A stretch of 64,000 nucleotides of DNA from CAWKOH01 sp963851245. GTDB taxonomy: Bacteria > Actinomycetota > Acidimicrobiia > Acidimicrobiales > Palsa-688. The stretch is taken from contig CAWKOH010000012.1 in the NCBI GenBank assembly GCA_963851245.1, positions 496,001 through 560,000 on the forward strand. Reading direction: 5' to 3'. How positions within the stretch are numbered: position 1 is the first letter of the stretch; each line of letters begins with the position of its first letter. Of the stretch, positions 53,687-62,735 are shown piece by piece. The notes under the pieces were generated by a model that worked only from the letters and a program-made list of their open reading frames with translations, made no database searches and was not told where the DNA came from. Made by a program: the position numbers and the translations under genes.

Positions 53687-54886
53687 TTACGCAGGTACCG
53701 GTACCCCGAGGAGGTCTATCAGGTTGCCGCCCATGATCCGGGCCACATCGAGGTCAGGGAGTCCGTCCAGCTCGTCTATATAAGAGAGAGGATCCGACAG
53801 GCCCTCCACGTGGGGGAAGTCGGAGCCGAAACAGACGTGGCCCGACCCCAGGAGGGAGACCAGGCCGCGAGGATCCTCTTCGTGGAACGGGTGCATCCAG
53901 AAACTCCGCTTGAAGGTTTCCGAAGGCAGCTCGGCGAACGCTTGGGGCATCTGTTCGTAGGTGTGATCCAGGCGGTGCAACATACCCGGCACCCACCCGC
54001 CGCCGTTCTCCACCAGCACGAACCTCAGCTGCGGAAACCGGGTGAGAAGCCCGTGGGCGATGATCGAGGACACCGCATCCTGGATATCCCGGTAGTCGTT
54101 GGTCAAGATCTGACTGAACGGCTTGGGCTGCCCAAAGGCGAGCGCCTCGCCCTGCTCACCCTCCCACTCGTTGAAGTAACGGTTGTAGCCATCATCGGAG
54201 GCGTGGATCACCACCACCACTCCCGAGTCCTGCACCTTGGCCCAGAATGAGTCGAACTCGGGCAGGGCGAAGGACCGGGGTCCGCGAAAGCCCCAAGCGG
54301 GCGATGGGCGCATCAATATCGCTTTGGCTCCGTGTTCGACCGACCAGTCCAGCTCGGAGATGGCCTGGTTCACTATCCCGGGAGTGATGACCGGGGTCGA
54401 GTAGATGCGATCCTGGTACCGGAATGGCCATTCCTCCGCCATCCACTGGTTCAGAGCATGGATAGCCGCCCCGCACAGCTCCGGGTCGTCGGTGATGCGG
54501 GCCTCGAGCAGGCTGGCCAGGGTGGGGTAGATGAAAGCCCCGTGGACGCCCTGCTCGTCCATCAGGGCCAGCCGGGGCTCCGCCGATCGAAAGGCCTCGG
54601 GGCAATCGATCCCCCGGCCGATGATTTCCCGGGCCGACTTACCGTCGGGGTTACCGTGCTTGAAATACTCCTCCTGGGCGCCCGGGCGGCCCACTCGTTC
54701 GAAGGTCGGATTCGGGATGTAATCGGTAATCTGCCCTCGCACTGCAATCTTGGTCCGGCCCCGCACCTCGACGTACTCGATCGCCCCCGTGTACTTGTCC
54801 GGCAGGTAGCGCGTCAACGCTTCCCGAGTCTCATAGAAATGATTATCGGCGTCGAACACCGGGAAGCCAACCTCACGCGAAGCCAT
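53687..54886 (-). CDS. Amidohydrolase family protein (Amidohydro_2), paralogue of the 21 kb gene
   Basis: Protein of 399 aa. FPVFDADNHFYETREAL holds the first metal motif; VIHASDDGYNRYFNEW, HPFHEEDPRG and CFGSDFPHVEG with the metal-binding Asp follow. It aligns with the protein at 21139-22341 from end to end. ATG 54886 with AAGGAGG seven bases upstream is preferred to the adjacent GTG. Convergent with the monooxygenase. Substrate unknown. Confidence 0.9.
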   Translation of the reverse strand: MASREVGFPVFDADNHFYETREALTRYLPDKYTGAIEYVEVRGRTKIAVRGQITDYIPNPTFERVGRPGAQEEYFKHGNPDGKSAREIIGRGIDCPEAFRSAEPRLALMDEQGVHGAFIYPTLASLLEARITDDPELCGAAIHALNQWMAEEWPFRYQDRIYSTPVITPGIVNQAISELDWSVEHGAKAILMRPSPAWGFRGPRSFALPEFDSFWAKVQDSGVVVVIHASDDGYNRYFNEWEGEQGEALAFGQPKPFSQILTNDYRDIQDAVSSIIAHGLLTRFPQLRFVLVENGGGWVPGMLHRLDHTYEQMPQAFAELPSETFKRSFWMHPFHEEDPRGLVSLLGSGHVCFGSDFPHVEGLSDPLSYIDELDGLPDLDVARIMGGNLIDLLGVPVPA

Positions 54887-55068
54887 CACACGTCCTCCTT
54901 GCTACCAGCCAGCATCCTGCCCACTGGTCCTGAGATGTCAAAGAAACCCTGTCTTGAAATGATATGCCAATAGTGACCCGGGGGTTCTGCGCCAGAGATG
55001 ATTCAACGCTGGTGGTCCCCTCGTCGCCTTTCCGTCCTGTTGCCTGCTACGGCTATCGTTGCCGGCCG

Positions 55069-55180
55069 ATGACCTCGACGGTGCGGCTCGAGCGGGAGGT
55101 TCCTTTGCCTGGGTCGTCTTTGACAATCCCGGCGCCTCGCAATTTGTTGACGGTGCCGCCGGTGTTTCGCGGTCGATAAG
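55069..55180 (+). pseudogene. Fragment resembling the N-terminus of an enoyl-CoA hydratase
   Basis: ATG 55069 opens MTSTVRLERE; after a shift of frame the DNA continues GGSFAWVVFDNPGASQF, which resembles the first strands of crotonases. Nothing further is recognisable before the nitroreductase start. TATCGT about 10 bp before the ATG could be a -10 box. Probably a relic; the remainder of the 54890-55191 gap shows nothing else. Confidence 0.35.
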
Positions 55181-55191
55181 TCAGGGGAGCC

Positions 55192-55803
55192 ATGAACTAC
55201 AGCCGGCTGTCTATGCCGCTAGGGGAGGCCGTCTTCACGCAACGGGCCATCCGGCGCTTCCGGCCTGACCCGATTTCCGACGATGACCTTCGGCTGATCG
55301 TGGAAGCGGCGGTCCGGGCGCCGAACGGAGGGAACTTCCAACTGGCCCGCTTCCTGATCGTTACAGACCACGAGAGGATCCGCGAGTTCGGCGCTCTCTA
55401 CCGGGAGGCGTGGTGGGCCAAGCGTCAAGACGAGGGCATCCACGGCGGAGACGACCTCCCGGGCCACTACCGTGCCGCGGCCGGCCTCGCCGACGCCATG
55501 AAGGAGGTGCCCTGCGTCGTGTTCGCACTTGCGATGCACAACGGGCCGGCCCACTCGGTGATCCCAGCGGTCCAGAATCTGATGCTCGCGGCCCGCGCCC
55601 TCGGCATCGGATCGGTGCCCACCACGCTCCACCCGTCGGTGATGGGCCGCTTCCACACCCTGTTCGGGATACCCGACGGCATCAGCTTCCACTTCTGCGT
55701 GCCTCTGGGCTATCCAAGGGGCAGGTTCGGCCCCAACGTGCGTAAGCCAACGTCGGAGACGACGTTCTTGGACCGTTGGGGCGGGCCGGTGCCCTGGGCG
55801 TAG
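55192..55803 (+). CDS. Nitroreductase-family FMN oxidoreductase
   Basis: Protein of 203 aa with the family's N-terminal FMN-binding TQRAIRRFRPDPISDDDL (Arg pair, about 17-34), APNGGNFQLARFLIV, and C-terminal FCVPLGYPRGRFGP. FMN- and NAD(P)H-dependent reduction of a nitro group, quinone or conjugated ketone is expected. ATG with GGGGAG upstream. Stand-alone gene. Confidence 0.92.
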   Translation: MNYSRLSMPLGEAVFTQRAIRRFRPDPISDDDLRLIVEAAVRAPNGGNFQLARFLIVTDHERIREFGALYREAWWAKRQDEGIHGGDDLPGHYRAAAGLADAMKEVPCVVFALAMHNGPAHSVIPAVQNLMLAARALGIGSVPTTLHPSVMGRFHTLFGIPDGISFHFCVPLGYPRGRFGPNVRKPTSETTFLDRWGGPVPWA

Positions 55804-55843
55804 CGCGACCGCCAGCCCGTAGGGCCGGCGCCGGCCCCGACGC

Positions 55844-56068
55844 TCAGATCGCCGATCGTTCGTCGACCTCGGTGACGTACTCCCAGGAGTCCACGTGGGC
55901 GCTGTGCCGGCGGATCACGATGGCGATGTCGTCCGCCTTCGATCGGTCGCGGGCCCAGGTCTCGGCCGCCCCATCATCGGCGAAGCTGGCCGTGGCGATC
56001 TCACCGCCTTCTGCCGTGGTGAACTGGTATCTCCAGGAGGGCCCGGTGGGCGCTTGAGCGTCGGTCAT
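55844..56068 (-). CDS. Small hypothetical protein
   Basis: Protein of 74 aa. The sequence YQFTTAEGGEIATASFADDG and VIRRHSAHVDSWEYVTEVDE looks like a small alpha-beta domain rather than random coding; its third-position GC bias resembles neighbours. It lies divergent from the amidohydrolase gene. No family recognised. Confidence 0.55.
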   Translation of the reverse strand: MTDAQAPTGPSWRYQFTTAEGGEIATASFADDGAAETWARDRSKADDIAIVIRRHSAHVDSWEYVTEVDERSAI

Positions 56069-56186
56069 GGCGGCGACCTTATCGACAGAGGCCGGCCGCC
56101 GCGGTCAGAGGGCCGCGACTGTTTGTTGACTGCACATCGGGGGCCACTTAGGGTTGGCTAACCCGACGTGAAAGGGAGGGGATCGC

Positions 56187-57371
56187 ATGGCTCGGGCTGC
56201 TGAGGTCTTCGCCGGCATGACGATCATCGATGCCGACACCCATCTGACCGAGCCCCATGACCTGTGGACCTCGCGGGCTCCCAAGGGCTGGGAGGAGCGC
56301 CTGCCCCGGGTGGTGGAGATCGACGGTGAGGCCACCTGGGTCTTCGACGGGGCGCGCCTTTTCCGGGCCGGGGCCATGGGTGTGGTGAGCCGGGATGGGC
56401 GCAAGGTACCGGGCACGGAGTTCTTTCGCTGGGTGTTGGACGACGTCCATCCGGGGGCGTATTCCGTCCCGGAACGACTGGAGGTGATGGACGCCCTCGG
56501 CATCTGGGCCCAGATCGTCTACCCGAATGCAGTCGGGCTGGGAAGCCAGCGCTTCGTCCGGGCCAGCGACCCGGCGGCTCGCCTTATGGCCGTGACGATC
56601 TACAACGACGCCATGGCGGAGATGCAGGAGGCCTCGGACGGACGGTTGGCGCCCATGGGCGCCATTCCCTGGTGGGACCTGGTCGCGGCCGTGGCCGAGA
56701 CCGAGCGGATCGCCGCGCTGGGCCTGCACGGGATCAACACCGCCTCGGCCCCCCAGGAGCACGGCTTCCCTGACCTGGGCGATCGCCATTGGGACCCGGT
56801 TTGGGAGGCCGCCAGCGGTTGCTCCCTCCCGGTGAACTTCCACATCGGGGCGAGCGATTCGGCCATGGACTTCTTCGGGTCCTCCCCCTGGGAGTCGCTC
56901 GGCGCCGACCAGAAGCTGGGTGTGGGGTCGGCCATGCTGTACCTGAACAACGCCAAGGTGCTGGCCAACATGCTCTACTCGGGTGTGCTCGAGCGTTTCC
57001 CTGCACTGAACGTAGTGTCGGTGGAAAGCGGGGTGGGTTGGATCCCCTTCGTGCTCGAAGCTCTCGATTACGGCGTGGGTGAGATGGCTCCGGGTGCCAT
57101 GGATTACCTGTCGATGGCTCCATCGGAGTACTTCCGGCGCCAGGTGTACGCCTGCTTCTGGTTCGAACGGTCAGGTTTGGCCGGTGCCATCGAGGCGCTC
57201 GGACCCGGGCACATTCTCTTTGAGACAGACTTCCCCCATCCGACCTGTACCTATCCGGACGGGCTGCACATCGCGGCCGAGGCGCTCGGGCAGGTGACAG
57301 ACCGAGACACGCGGGCCGGCGTCATGGGGAGCAACGCGGCGCGCCTGTACCATCTCCCGCTGCCGGAGTAG
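56187..57371 (+). CDS. Amidohydrolase family protein (Amidohydro_2)
   Basis: Protein of 394 aa of the ACMSD-like TIM-barrel metal hydrolase clan, more distant from the other two amidohydrolases here. TIIDADTHLTEPHDLW is the DxDxH metal motif (about 11-26), followed by LPVNFHIGASDS, VSVESGVGWIPFVLEAL, and FETDFPHPTCTYPDG with the final Asp. GGGAGGGG precedes the ATG. Convergent with the molybdenum hydroxylase operon. Substrate unknown. Confidence 0.9.
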   Translation: MARAAEVFAGMTIIDADTHLTEPHDLWTSRAPKGWEERLPRVVEIDGEATWVFDGARLFRAGAMGVVSRDGRKVPGTEFFRWVLDDVHPGAYSVPERLEVMDALGIWAQIVYPNAVGLGSQRFVRASDPAARLMAVTIYNDAMAEMQEASDGRLAPMGAIPWWDLVAAVAETERIAALGLHGINTASAPQEHGFPDLGDRHWDPVWEAASGCSLPVNFHIGASDSAMDFFGSSPWESLGADQKLGVGSAMLYLNNAKVLANMLYSGVLERFPALNVVSVESGVGWIPFVLEALDYGVGEMAPGAMDYLSMAPSEYFRRQVYACFWFERSGLAGAIEALGPGHILFETDFPHPTCTYPDGLHIAAEALGQVTDRDTRAGVMGSNAARLYHLPLPE

Positions 57372-57472
57372 CGAGGACCCGTCGCTCGGCTCGCCCCTAA
57401 AATGCCAGGCGCGCCCGCCGCTGGCGACCCGGGCGGTTCCGCGTTGCCAATCAGTGGTGTTCTTCGACCCGG

Positions 57473-59800
57473 TCAATCGACGACGCCGGCGAGCTCGAGC
57501 AGCCTGGATGGCGGGAGGTGCTGCTCGTAGATGCGCACGCCATATGGGGCCAGGGCGTCCTCGATGGCATTGCAGAGGGTGGCGGGTGCCACGATCATGC
57601 CGCCCTCGCCCACGCCGCGGAAGTTGACGTCGGGGTCGAGGCGGACGGTCTCGAGGTGGTGGATCTCGACCCTCGGCACCTCGGTGGTGGTGGGCAGGAG
57701 GTAGTCCATGAAGGTGGCAGTCAAGTAGTTGCCAGACTCGTCGTAGGCCGAGCGTTCGAGCAAGACGGCGCCGATTCCCTGGGCCACGCCGCCGCGCACC
57801 TGGCCGTCGACGACTGCCGGGTTGATGAGCTCGCCGCAGTCCTCCGTGACGATGTAGCGCTCGATGTGGACGATCCCAGTCTCGATGTCGACCTCGACGA
57901 TGGCGCAGTGAGTACCGCCCGCCCACCCCCCGGTACCGCCGTCGTAGGTGCTCTCGACACGCAGTTCGGCATCGACTCCCTCGGGTAACCGGCCCGGCTC
58001 CTTCGCGGCAGCGGCCACCTCAGCGAGCGAGATGGCGCTCACCGGGACGCCTCGCACCGATACCCGACCCTCGAATACCTCGAGGTCGTCGGGGCTGGCC
58101 TCCAGGACGTGAGCCGCCACCTCGAGGACCTTGGCCCGCAGCGCCCGCGCCGTGGTCAGCGACGCCCCGCCGAGCATGGTGGCCGCCCGGCTGCCGCCGG
58201 TGAAGCCGACCGGGACCACGGCGGTGTCTCCCACAACCACCCGCACATCCTCGTAAGCGACACCCATCTGGTCGGCGACGATCTGGGCTGTGGTCGTCTC
58301 GTGGCTTTGGCCGTGCGGCATCTGGCCGGTGTAGACGACGACGATGCCGTCGTCGGCGAGCTCCATGTACATCTGCTCGGCACCAAGGGCCGTGTCGCCG
58401 CGGCGCACACCGGGCGCGGCCTCGATGTAGGTGGCCTGGCCGATGCCGAGGTAGCGCCCCTGCGCCCGCGCCGCGGCCTGTCGCTCCCGGAACGCGGTCA
58501 GGTCGACGGTGGCGGCCATCTTCTCGAGTGACTCCTTGGCGGTCACCCCGTCCAGGCTGGCCCCGGTGACCATGTGTGTGGGCTCCTCGCCCCGGGTGAC
58601 GACGTTGCGCAACCGAATCTCCAAGGGTTCCTTGCCGAGCTCGCGGGCGATGAGGTTTATGAGCCGTTCGCGTACGAACGTCTCGGCCGCCCACGGCCCG
58701 CGGTAGGCGACATAGGTGGCCTTGTTGGTGATCACCACGGTGTGCTCGAAGGACATGGCGCCGATCTTGTACGGCCCGGGGAACATGCCCTGGACGATGA
58801 ACGGCAGAGCCGCGCCCATCCCGGGATATGCGCCCGTGTCGACGACCATCTTGACCTTGAGGCCGAGGATGTCACCCTCGTCGGTGATGGCCGCTTCGAC
58901 GTCGAAACTCTCTTCGCGAGCCTGCCCGGCGAAGGTCAGGTGCTCGTAGCGGTCCTCGATCCACTTGACCGGCCGGCCGAGATGGCGCGATGCGGCGGCG
59001 ACGGCGACGTCTTCGCGTGTCGCCGCGATCTTGAGGCCGAATGAGCCTCCGATGTCCTGGGCCCGCACCCGTATCTGCTCGGCCGGCAACCCCAGCCGCG
59101 CCGCCAGCACCATCTGAACGTGAGAAACGCCCTGGCTGCCGGTCCACACATTCAGCGCTCCCGTGGCTGGGTCGAAGCTGGCCACGGTCCCGCGCGTCTC
59201 CATCGGCACGTTCTGGTGACGGTGCTGGGCGATCGACGCCCGCACGACCCGGTCGGCCCGAGCGAAGGCGTCGTCGACGTCGCCGAAGACGTTCGACGTC
59301 CCCGACACCAGGACGTTGGACCCGAGGTCCTCGAAGATCGCCGGGCCGGACGGGTCGAGAGCATCGTCGGCGCTGGCGATGGCGGGCAGATCGTCGTAGT
59401 CGATCTCGATCAGCTCGGCCGCGTCCTCGGCGATGTAGCGGGTTTCGGCCACGACCAGAGCGACCGGGTCGCCGACCAGGCGCACCTTGTCGGTGGCGAG
59501 CGCGCTGTAGGACGGCGTGTCGGCCCCCATGAGCACCTGGATGCCGTACGGGCCCCGCTGGAGATGCGACTCCATCTCCGCGCCCGTGTAGACCGCGACG
59601 ACACCGGGCAGCTCCCGGGCCGCGTTGGTGTCGATCGAGGTGACGCGGGCATGTGGGAATGGGCTGCGGGCGAAGGCGGCATGCAGCATGCCCGGCAGGC
59701 TGACGTCGTCGATGTAGCGGCCGCGCCCGGTGAGGATGCGAGGGTCCTCGGCCCGCTTCACGGGCGAGCCTGTGTAGCGCTGGGCGATCTGCTGTGACAT
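57473..59800 (-). CDS. Molybdenum hydroxylase large (Mo-pterin) subunit, CoxL-like but non-CODH
   Basis: Catalytic subunit of 775 aa. RYIDDVSLPGMLHAAFARSP (about 29-48) begins the family's first domain; GGSFGLK (251-257) contacts the pterin; GEGGMIVAP near the C-terminus supplies the catalytic Glu. The active-site loop at 365-370 reads AYRGPW. True CO dehydrogenases have AYxCSFR and form-II homologues AYRGAGR, so the substrate is not CO. Aldehyde or heterocycle hydroxylation is likely. ATG 59800 overlaps the stop of the small subunit (ATGA). Paralogue of the fragment at 1-1329. Confidence 0.92.
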   Translation of the reverse strand: MSQQIAQRYTGSPVKRAEDPRILTGRGRYIDDVSLPGMLHAAFARSPFPHARVTSIDTNAARELPGVVAVYTGAEMESHLQRGPYGIQVLMGADTPSYSALATDKVRLVGDPVALVVAETRYIAEDAAELIEIDYDDLPAIASADDALDPSGPAIFEDLGSNVLVSGTSNVFGDVDDAFARADRVVRASIAQHRHQNVPMETRGTVASFDPATGALNVWTGSQGVSHVQMVLAARLGLPAEQIRVRAQDIGGSFGLKIAATREDVAVAAASRHLGRPVKWIEDRYEHLTFAGQAREESFDVEAAITDEGDILGLKVKMVVDTGAYPGMGAALPFIVQGMFPGPYKIGAMSFEHTVVITNKATYVAYRGPWAAETFVRERLINLIARELGKEPLEIRLRNVVTRGEEPTHMVTGASLDGVTAKESLEKMAATVDLTAFRERQAAARAQGRYLGIGQATYIEAAPGVRRGDTALGAEQMYMELADDGIVVVYTGQMPHGQSHETTTAQIVADQMGVAYEDVRVVVGDTAVVPVGFTGGSRAATMLGGASLTTARALRAKVLEVAAHVLEASPDDLEVFEGRVSVRGVPVSAISLAEVAAAAKEPGRLPEGVDAELRVESTYDGGTGGWAGGTHCAIVEVDIETGIVHIERYIVTEDCGELINPAVVDGQVRGGVAQGIGAVLLERSAYDESGNYLTATFMDYLLPTTTEVPRVEIHHLETVRLDPDVNFRGVGEGGMIVAPATLCNAIEDALAPYGVRIYEQHLPPSRLLELAGVVD

Positions 59801-60300
59801 CAGGCGCTCCTCGTGGTCGCATCGCTTGCGGCTCCGGCGCCAGCCGCCAGCAAGGCGCCGTTGACGATGCTCTCGTAACCGGTGCAACGGCAGATGTTGC
59901 CCGACAGCGCCTCGCGGATCTCGGCCTCCGTGGGGGTGACATTCTCGGAGAGGAGCTCGGTGAGCTGCATCAAAAACCCAGGAGTGCAGAACCCGCACTG
60001 GAAGGCGTGCGACTCCCACATCGCCCGCTGGAGTCTGTTCATCTCACCGTCGACGGCGAGACCCTCGACGGTCGTGACGGTCGATCCGTCGGCCTGCACG
60101 GCCAGCATCAGGCACGAGCGGGCGGCGGCGCCGTCGACCAGGACGGTACAGGCGCCACACACTCCATGCTCGCAGCCGAGGTGGGTGCCGGTGAGGCCGA
60201 GGTCCTGCCGGATCATGTCGGCCAGGGTCTTGCGCGCCTCGACACTGGCGCGGCGCTCCTCGCCGTTGACGGTGAGGGCGATCTCCATCTCGTCGCTCAT
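59800..60300 (-). CDS. Molybdenum hydroxylase small subunit, two 2Fe-2S clusters (CoxS-like)
   Basis: Protein of 166 aa. Plant-type 2Fe-2S cluster in GCEHGVCGACTVLVDGAAARSC (given here as two parts: GCEHGVCGAC and ARSC, about 43-63) and the second cluster in QCGFCTPGFLM plus ICRCTGYESIV (about 99-150). It carries electrons from the Mo centre to the FAD subunit. It overlaps both neighbours by 4 bp or less, giving the order FAD, Fe-S, Mo on the minus strand. Confidence 0.94.
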   Translation of the reverse strand: MSDEMEIALTVNGEERRASVEARKTLADMIRQDLGLTGTHLGCEHGVCGACTVLVDGAAARSCLMLAVQADGSTVTTVEGLAVDGEMNRLQRAMWESHAFQCGFCTPGFLMQLTELLSENVTPTEAEIREALSGNICRCTGYESIVNGALLAAGAGAASDATTRSA

Positions 60301-61229
60301 GCCGCCCCTCGGACGTCGGACGTCGCCTTCTCCAGCGCCCGCCGCGTGAGCACACGGGCCAGGTGAGTACGGTACGCGCTCGTACCATGAAGGTCCGACG
60401 CCGGCGTCAGGCCCTCGCCGGCCGCGACCGCCGCCTCCTCGAACGGCGCCGAGCCGATCTCCGCGCCGGCCAAAACCTGTTCGGCCTGTGGACGCCGCAG
60501 CGGCGTGTCGGCCACGCCGATCAGGGCAACGCGGGCGTCGATGATGCGCCCGTCCTCGGAGTTCACCGACGCGGCGGCGCCGACCATGGCGAAGTCGCCG
60601 TGGCGCCGAGCCGCCTCCACGAACGCCACCCCGCTGCCCGGCGCAGCCACGGGGAAGCAGACGGCCACCAGCGCCTCGTCCGGTTCGAGGGCGGTGGTGA
60701 AGAAACCCTGGAAGAACTCCGCGGCGTGAACCCGCCGTTCACCCCTGGACGCGCTCCGGATCACCATCTCGGCCTCGAGCGCCACCGCGACAGCGGGGAT
60801 CTCGGCTGATGGATCAGCGTGGGCGATGCTGCCGCCCACGGTCCCCCGGTTGCGGATCGCCGGATGCCCGATGAGCGGGAGAGCAGCAGCCAGCAACGGG
60901 ACCTTCTCGGCGACGATGGGGGAGCGTTCGATAGCCCGCTCGCGGACCATGGCGCCGATGGTGACCGTGCCGTTCTGCTCGCTGACCTCGCCGAGGCCTT
61001 CGGCACGGCCCAGGTCGACCAGCACTGACGGGCGGGCCAGGCGAAGGGACAGCAGCGGCATGAGGCTCTGGCCGCCCGCGAGGATCTTGGCGTCCTCCCC
61101 TGCGTCGGCCAGTGACGTGAGCGCCTCCTCCAACGACGACGGTGCGACATAGCTGAACGGCGGCGGTTTCAGAAGTATCCCTCCGGATCGGTCGGTACCG
61201 GCTGGAACCCGCACCGGATTGGCGGTCAA
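60297..61229 (-). CDS. Molybdenum hydroxylase FAD-binding subunit (CoxM-like)
   Basis: Protein of up to 310 aa. FAD motifs ILAGGQSLMPLLSLRLA (about 48-64) and RNRGTVGGSIAHADPSAE (about 122-139). The start is uncertain: the TTG at 61229 has no good ribosome binding site, while GGAGGG lies just before the family's usual N-terminus (LLKPPPFSYVAP), where only ATA or CTG codons occur. First gene of the three-subunit operon. Confidence 0.9.
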   Translation of the reverse strand: MTANPVRVPAGTDRSGGILLKPPPFSYVAPSSLEEALTSLADAGEDAKILAGGQSLMPLLSLRLARPSVLVDLGRAEGLGEVSEQNGTVTIGAMVRERAIERSPIVAEKVPLLAAALPLIGHPAIRNRGTVGGSIAHADPSAEIPAVAVALEAEMVIRSASRGERRVHAAEFFQGFFTTALEPDEALVAVCFPVAAPGSGVAFVEAARRHGDFAMVGAAASVNSEDGRIIDARVALIGVADTPLRRPQAEQVLAGAEIGSAPFEEAAVAAGEGLTPASDLHGTSAYRTHLARVLTRRALEKATSDVRGAA

Positions 61230-61326
61230 TTTCGTGGGAGCTAACTGTTCATCAATCTAACAAACGACCCGCTCGACGCCAGTAGAGGTCCGACCGCCTC
61301 ACCCGAGCCGCGTGTCGGGACGCGGG

Positions 61327-62686
61327 TTATTGCGGCGTTGCGGCGGGGTGGAAACGTTGGATCGGCAGGTGGCGGGCCATGGCCGATCCCGGCGGCCCGA
61401 GGAGCATCTGAGCGCGGAGGTTCCGCCGATGGAACAGTTGGACGAGGTCCTCGTCGTGCCGGCCGGCACCGGCGTCGGCGAGGACGAACCGCTCGAGTTC
61501 GGCGTCGCCTTCCTGCCATGTCTCGGGTCGCCTTCCGAGGAGGCGATGGAGGTCCTCGAGGTCCGCCTCGTCGAGGGCTGCTCCGATCTCCTGAGCACGC
61601 TCCAGGTGTCGGGCGAGGCGGAATGCGGCGCGCAGTTGGTAGCGCATGTACTCGTCATCCGCCTGCAGCGTTCTCAGCCGCCGGACCAGGTGGGCCTGGC
61701 CAGTCGCCGCCCGCGTCGCGGTCGGCTCGGGCATGTCGACGGTCGGCAGCTCGGTCCCCAGCATGTCAGCGAGCGCCTCGGTGGCGAACAGGTTGGTCTC
61801 ACAGCACCACTGCAGGTTCGTCATCATGTCCGACTCTGGTGTCGGGTCTTTCGCCGCCGCCCCGAGCGCGAGCTGGTTGGTGAGCGTGAAAGCGAAGTGG
61901 TGGATCTGTATGGCACCCATATCCACAGGCTGCCCTGCGAGCTCCGCATACCGGTCGTACAGCTGCCCGAATTCGCCAAAGCCGACGATCGTGTCGCGCA
62001 TCCGCCAGCCGGCCAGGTCCATCATCGGGTCGCCGATATGGCCGATCTCGAGGTCCAGGACCGCCACAATCTTCCCGTCCTGGTGATGAAACTGCCCAGA
62101 ATCCCAGACGACAGGAGCCTGCCGGCCCTGGCTCCTCGGCGGGTTGCGCCGGAGCCACCCGAGGCAGTACTCCATGAACGGATCCGGTCGGCGTTTGGTG
62201 CTTCGATAGACCCGCTCGTAAGCGCGTAGTCCCACCAACCCGGAAGCCGAGGGCTCCGAACTGGCGATCCCCGCCGCCTCGAATTCCTGGATCTCAAGGG
62301 CGTGCAACCGGGCAAGGACCTGAAGGTAATCATCGACTACCGCATCGCGCTCGAGCGTCACTCACCCCTGCAAAGTCGTTACGGCCTGGTACCCGGTCCA
62401 TGACGTAGGCCTTCGGCCGATCGATCCAGCCGTACACCCGCGCCGTGGGTATCCCCTGATCGTGCAGCAGCGACTGGAACCGCATCTCGTGATCCAACGG
62501 GAAGATCAACGGCATGTCAGTACGGTCGCCGCGAACGCACAACTCCAACACCTCGCCGCCCCGATCTACATCGGCGAACCAGACAGGCCGCCACCTCGGC
62601 TGCCTGTGAATCGTTGCCACCGGACCGAGGTGGTTTTCGAGCCACGTCTTGACCAGATCGGTTCCCTCGTCAAGCGGCTCAAGCAT
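61327..62686 (-). CDS. Phosphotransferase family protein (APH-like) with a +1 frame break
   Basis: Aminoglycoside-phosphotransferase-like kinase, about 450 aa when joined. The N-lobe (62686 to about 62365: MLEPLDEGTDLVKTWLENHL, RPKAYVMDRVPGRNDFAG) is in one frame. The catalytic part (about 62361 to 61327: YLQVLARLHALEIQEFEAAG, VVWDSGQFHHQDGKIVAVLD, EIGHIGDPMMDLAGWRMRD) is one base further. The break lies in GTGAGTGACGCTCGAG; removing the T would give VSDAERDAVVDDYLQ, and the GTGAGTGA repeat also allows a 4-bp slippage. The catalytic HxD is replaced by SGQFHHQD, so activity is doubtful even if joined. Upstream acyl-CoA dehydrogenase in the same orientation. Confidence 0.8.
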
Positions 62687-62735
62687 TCACTGCCTCCTCG
62701 CTCAAGGCTCTTGCCATTCGAACCTCATGCTCTGT

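Noticed and set aside
57473..61229. Aerobic CO dehydrogenase (coxMSL)
   Set aside because: Subunit order and folds match, but the large subunit lacks the AYxCSFR loop, so CO oxidation is not supported.
61312..62229. 305-codon open frame on the plus strand opposite the phosphotransferase
   Set aside because: The minus strand gives the recognisable kinase; this frame has no recognisable domain.
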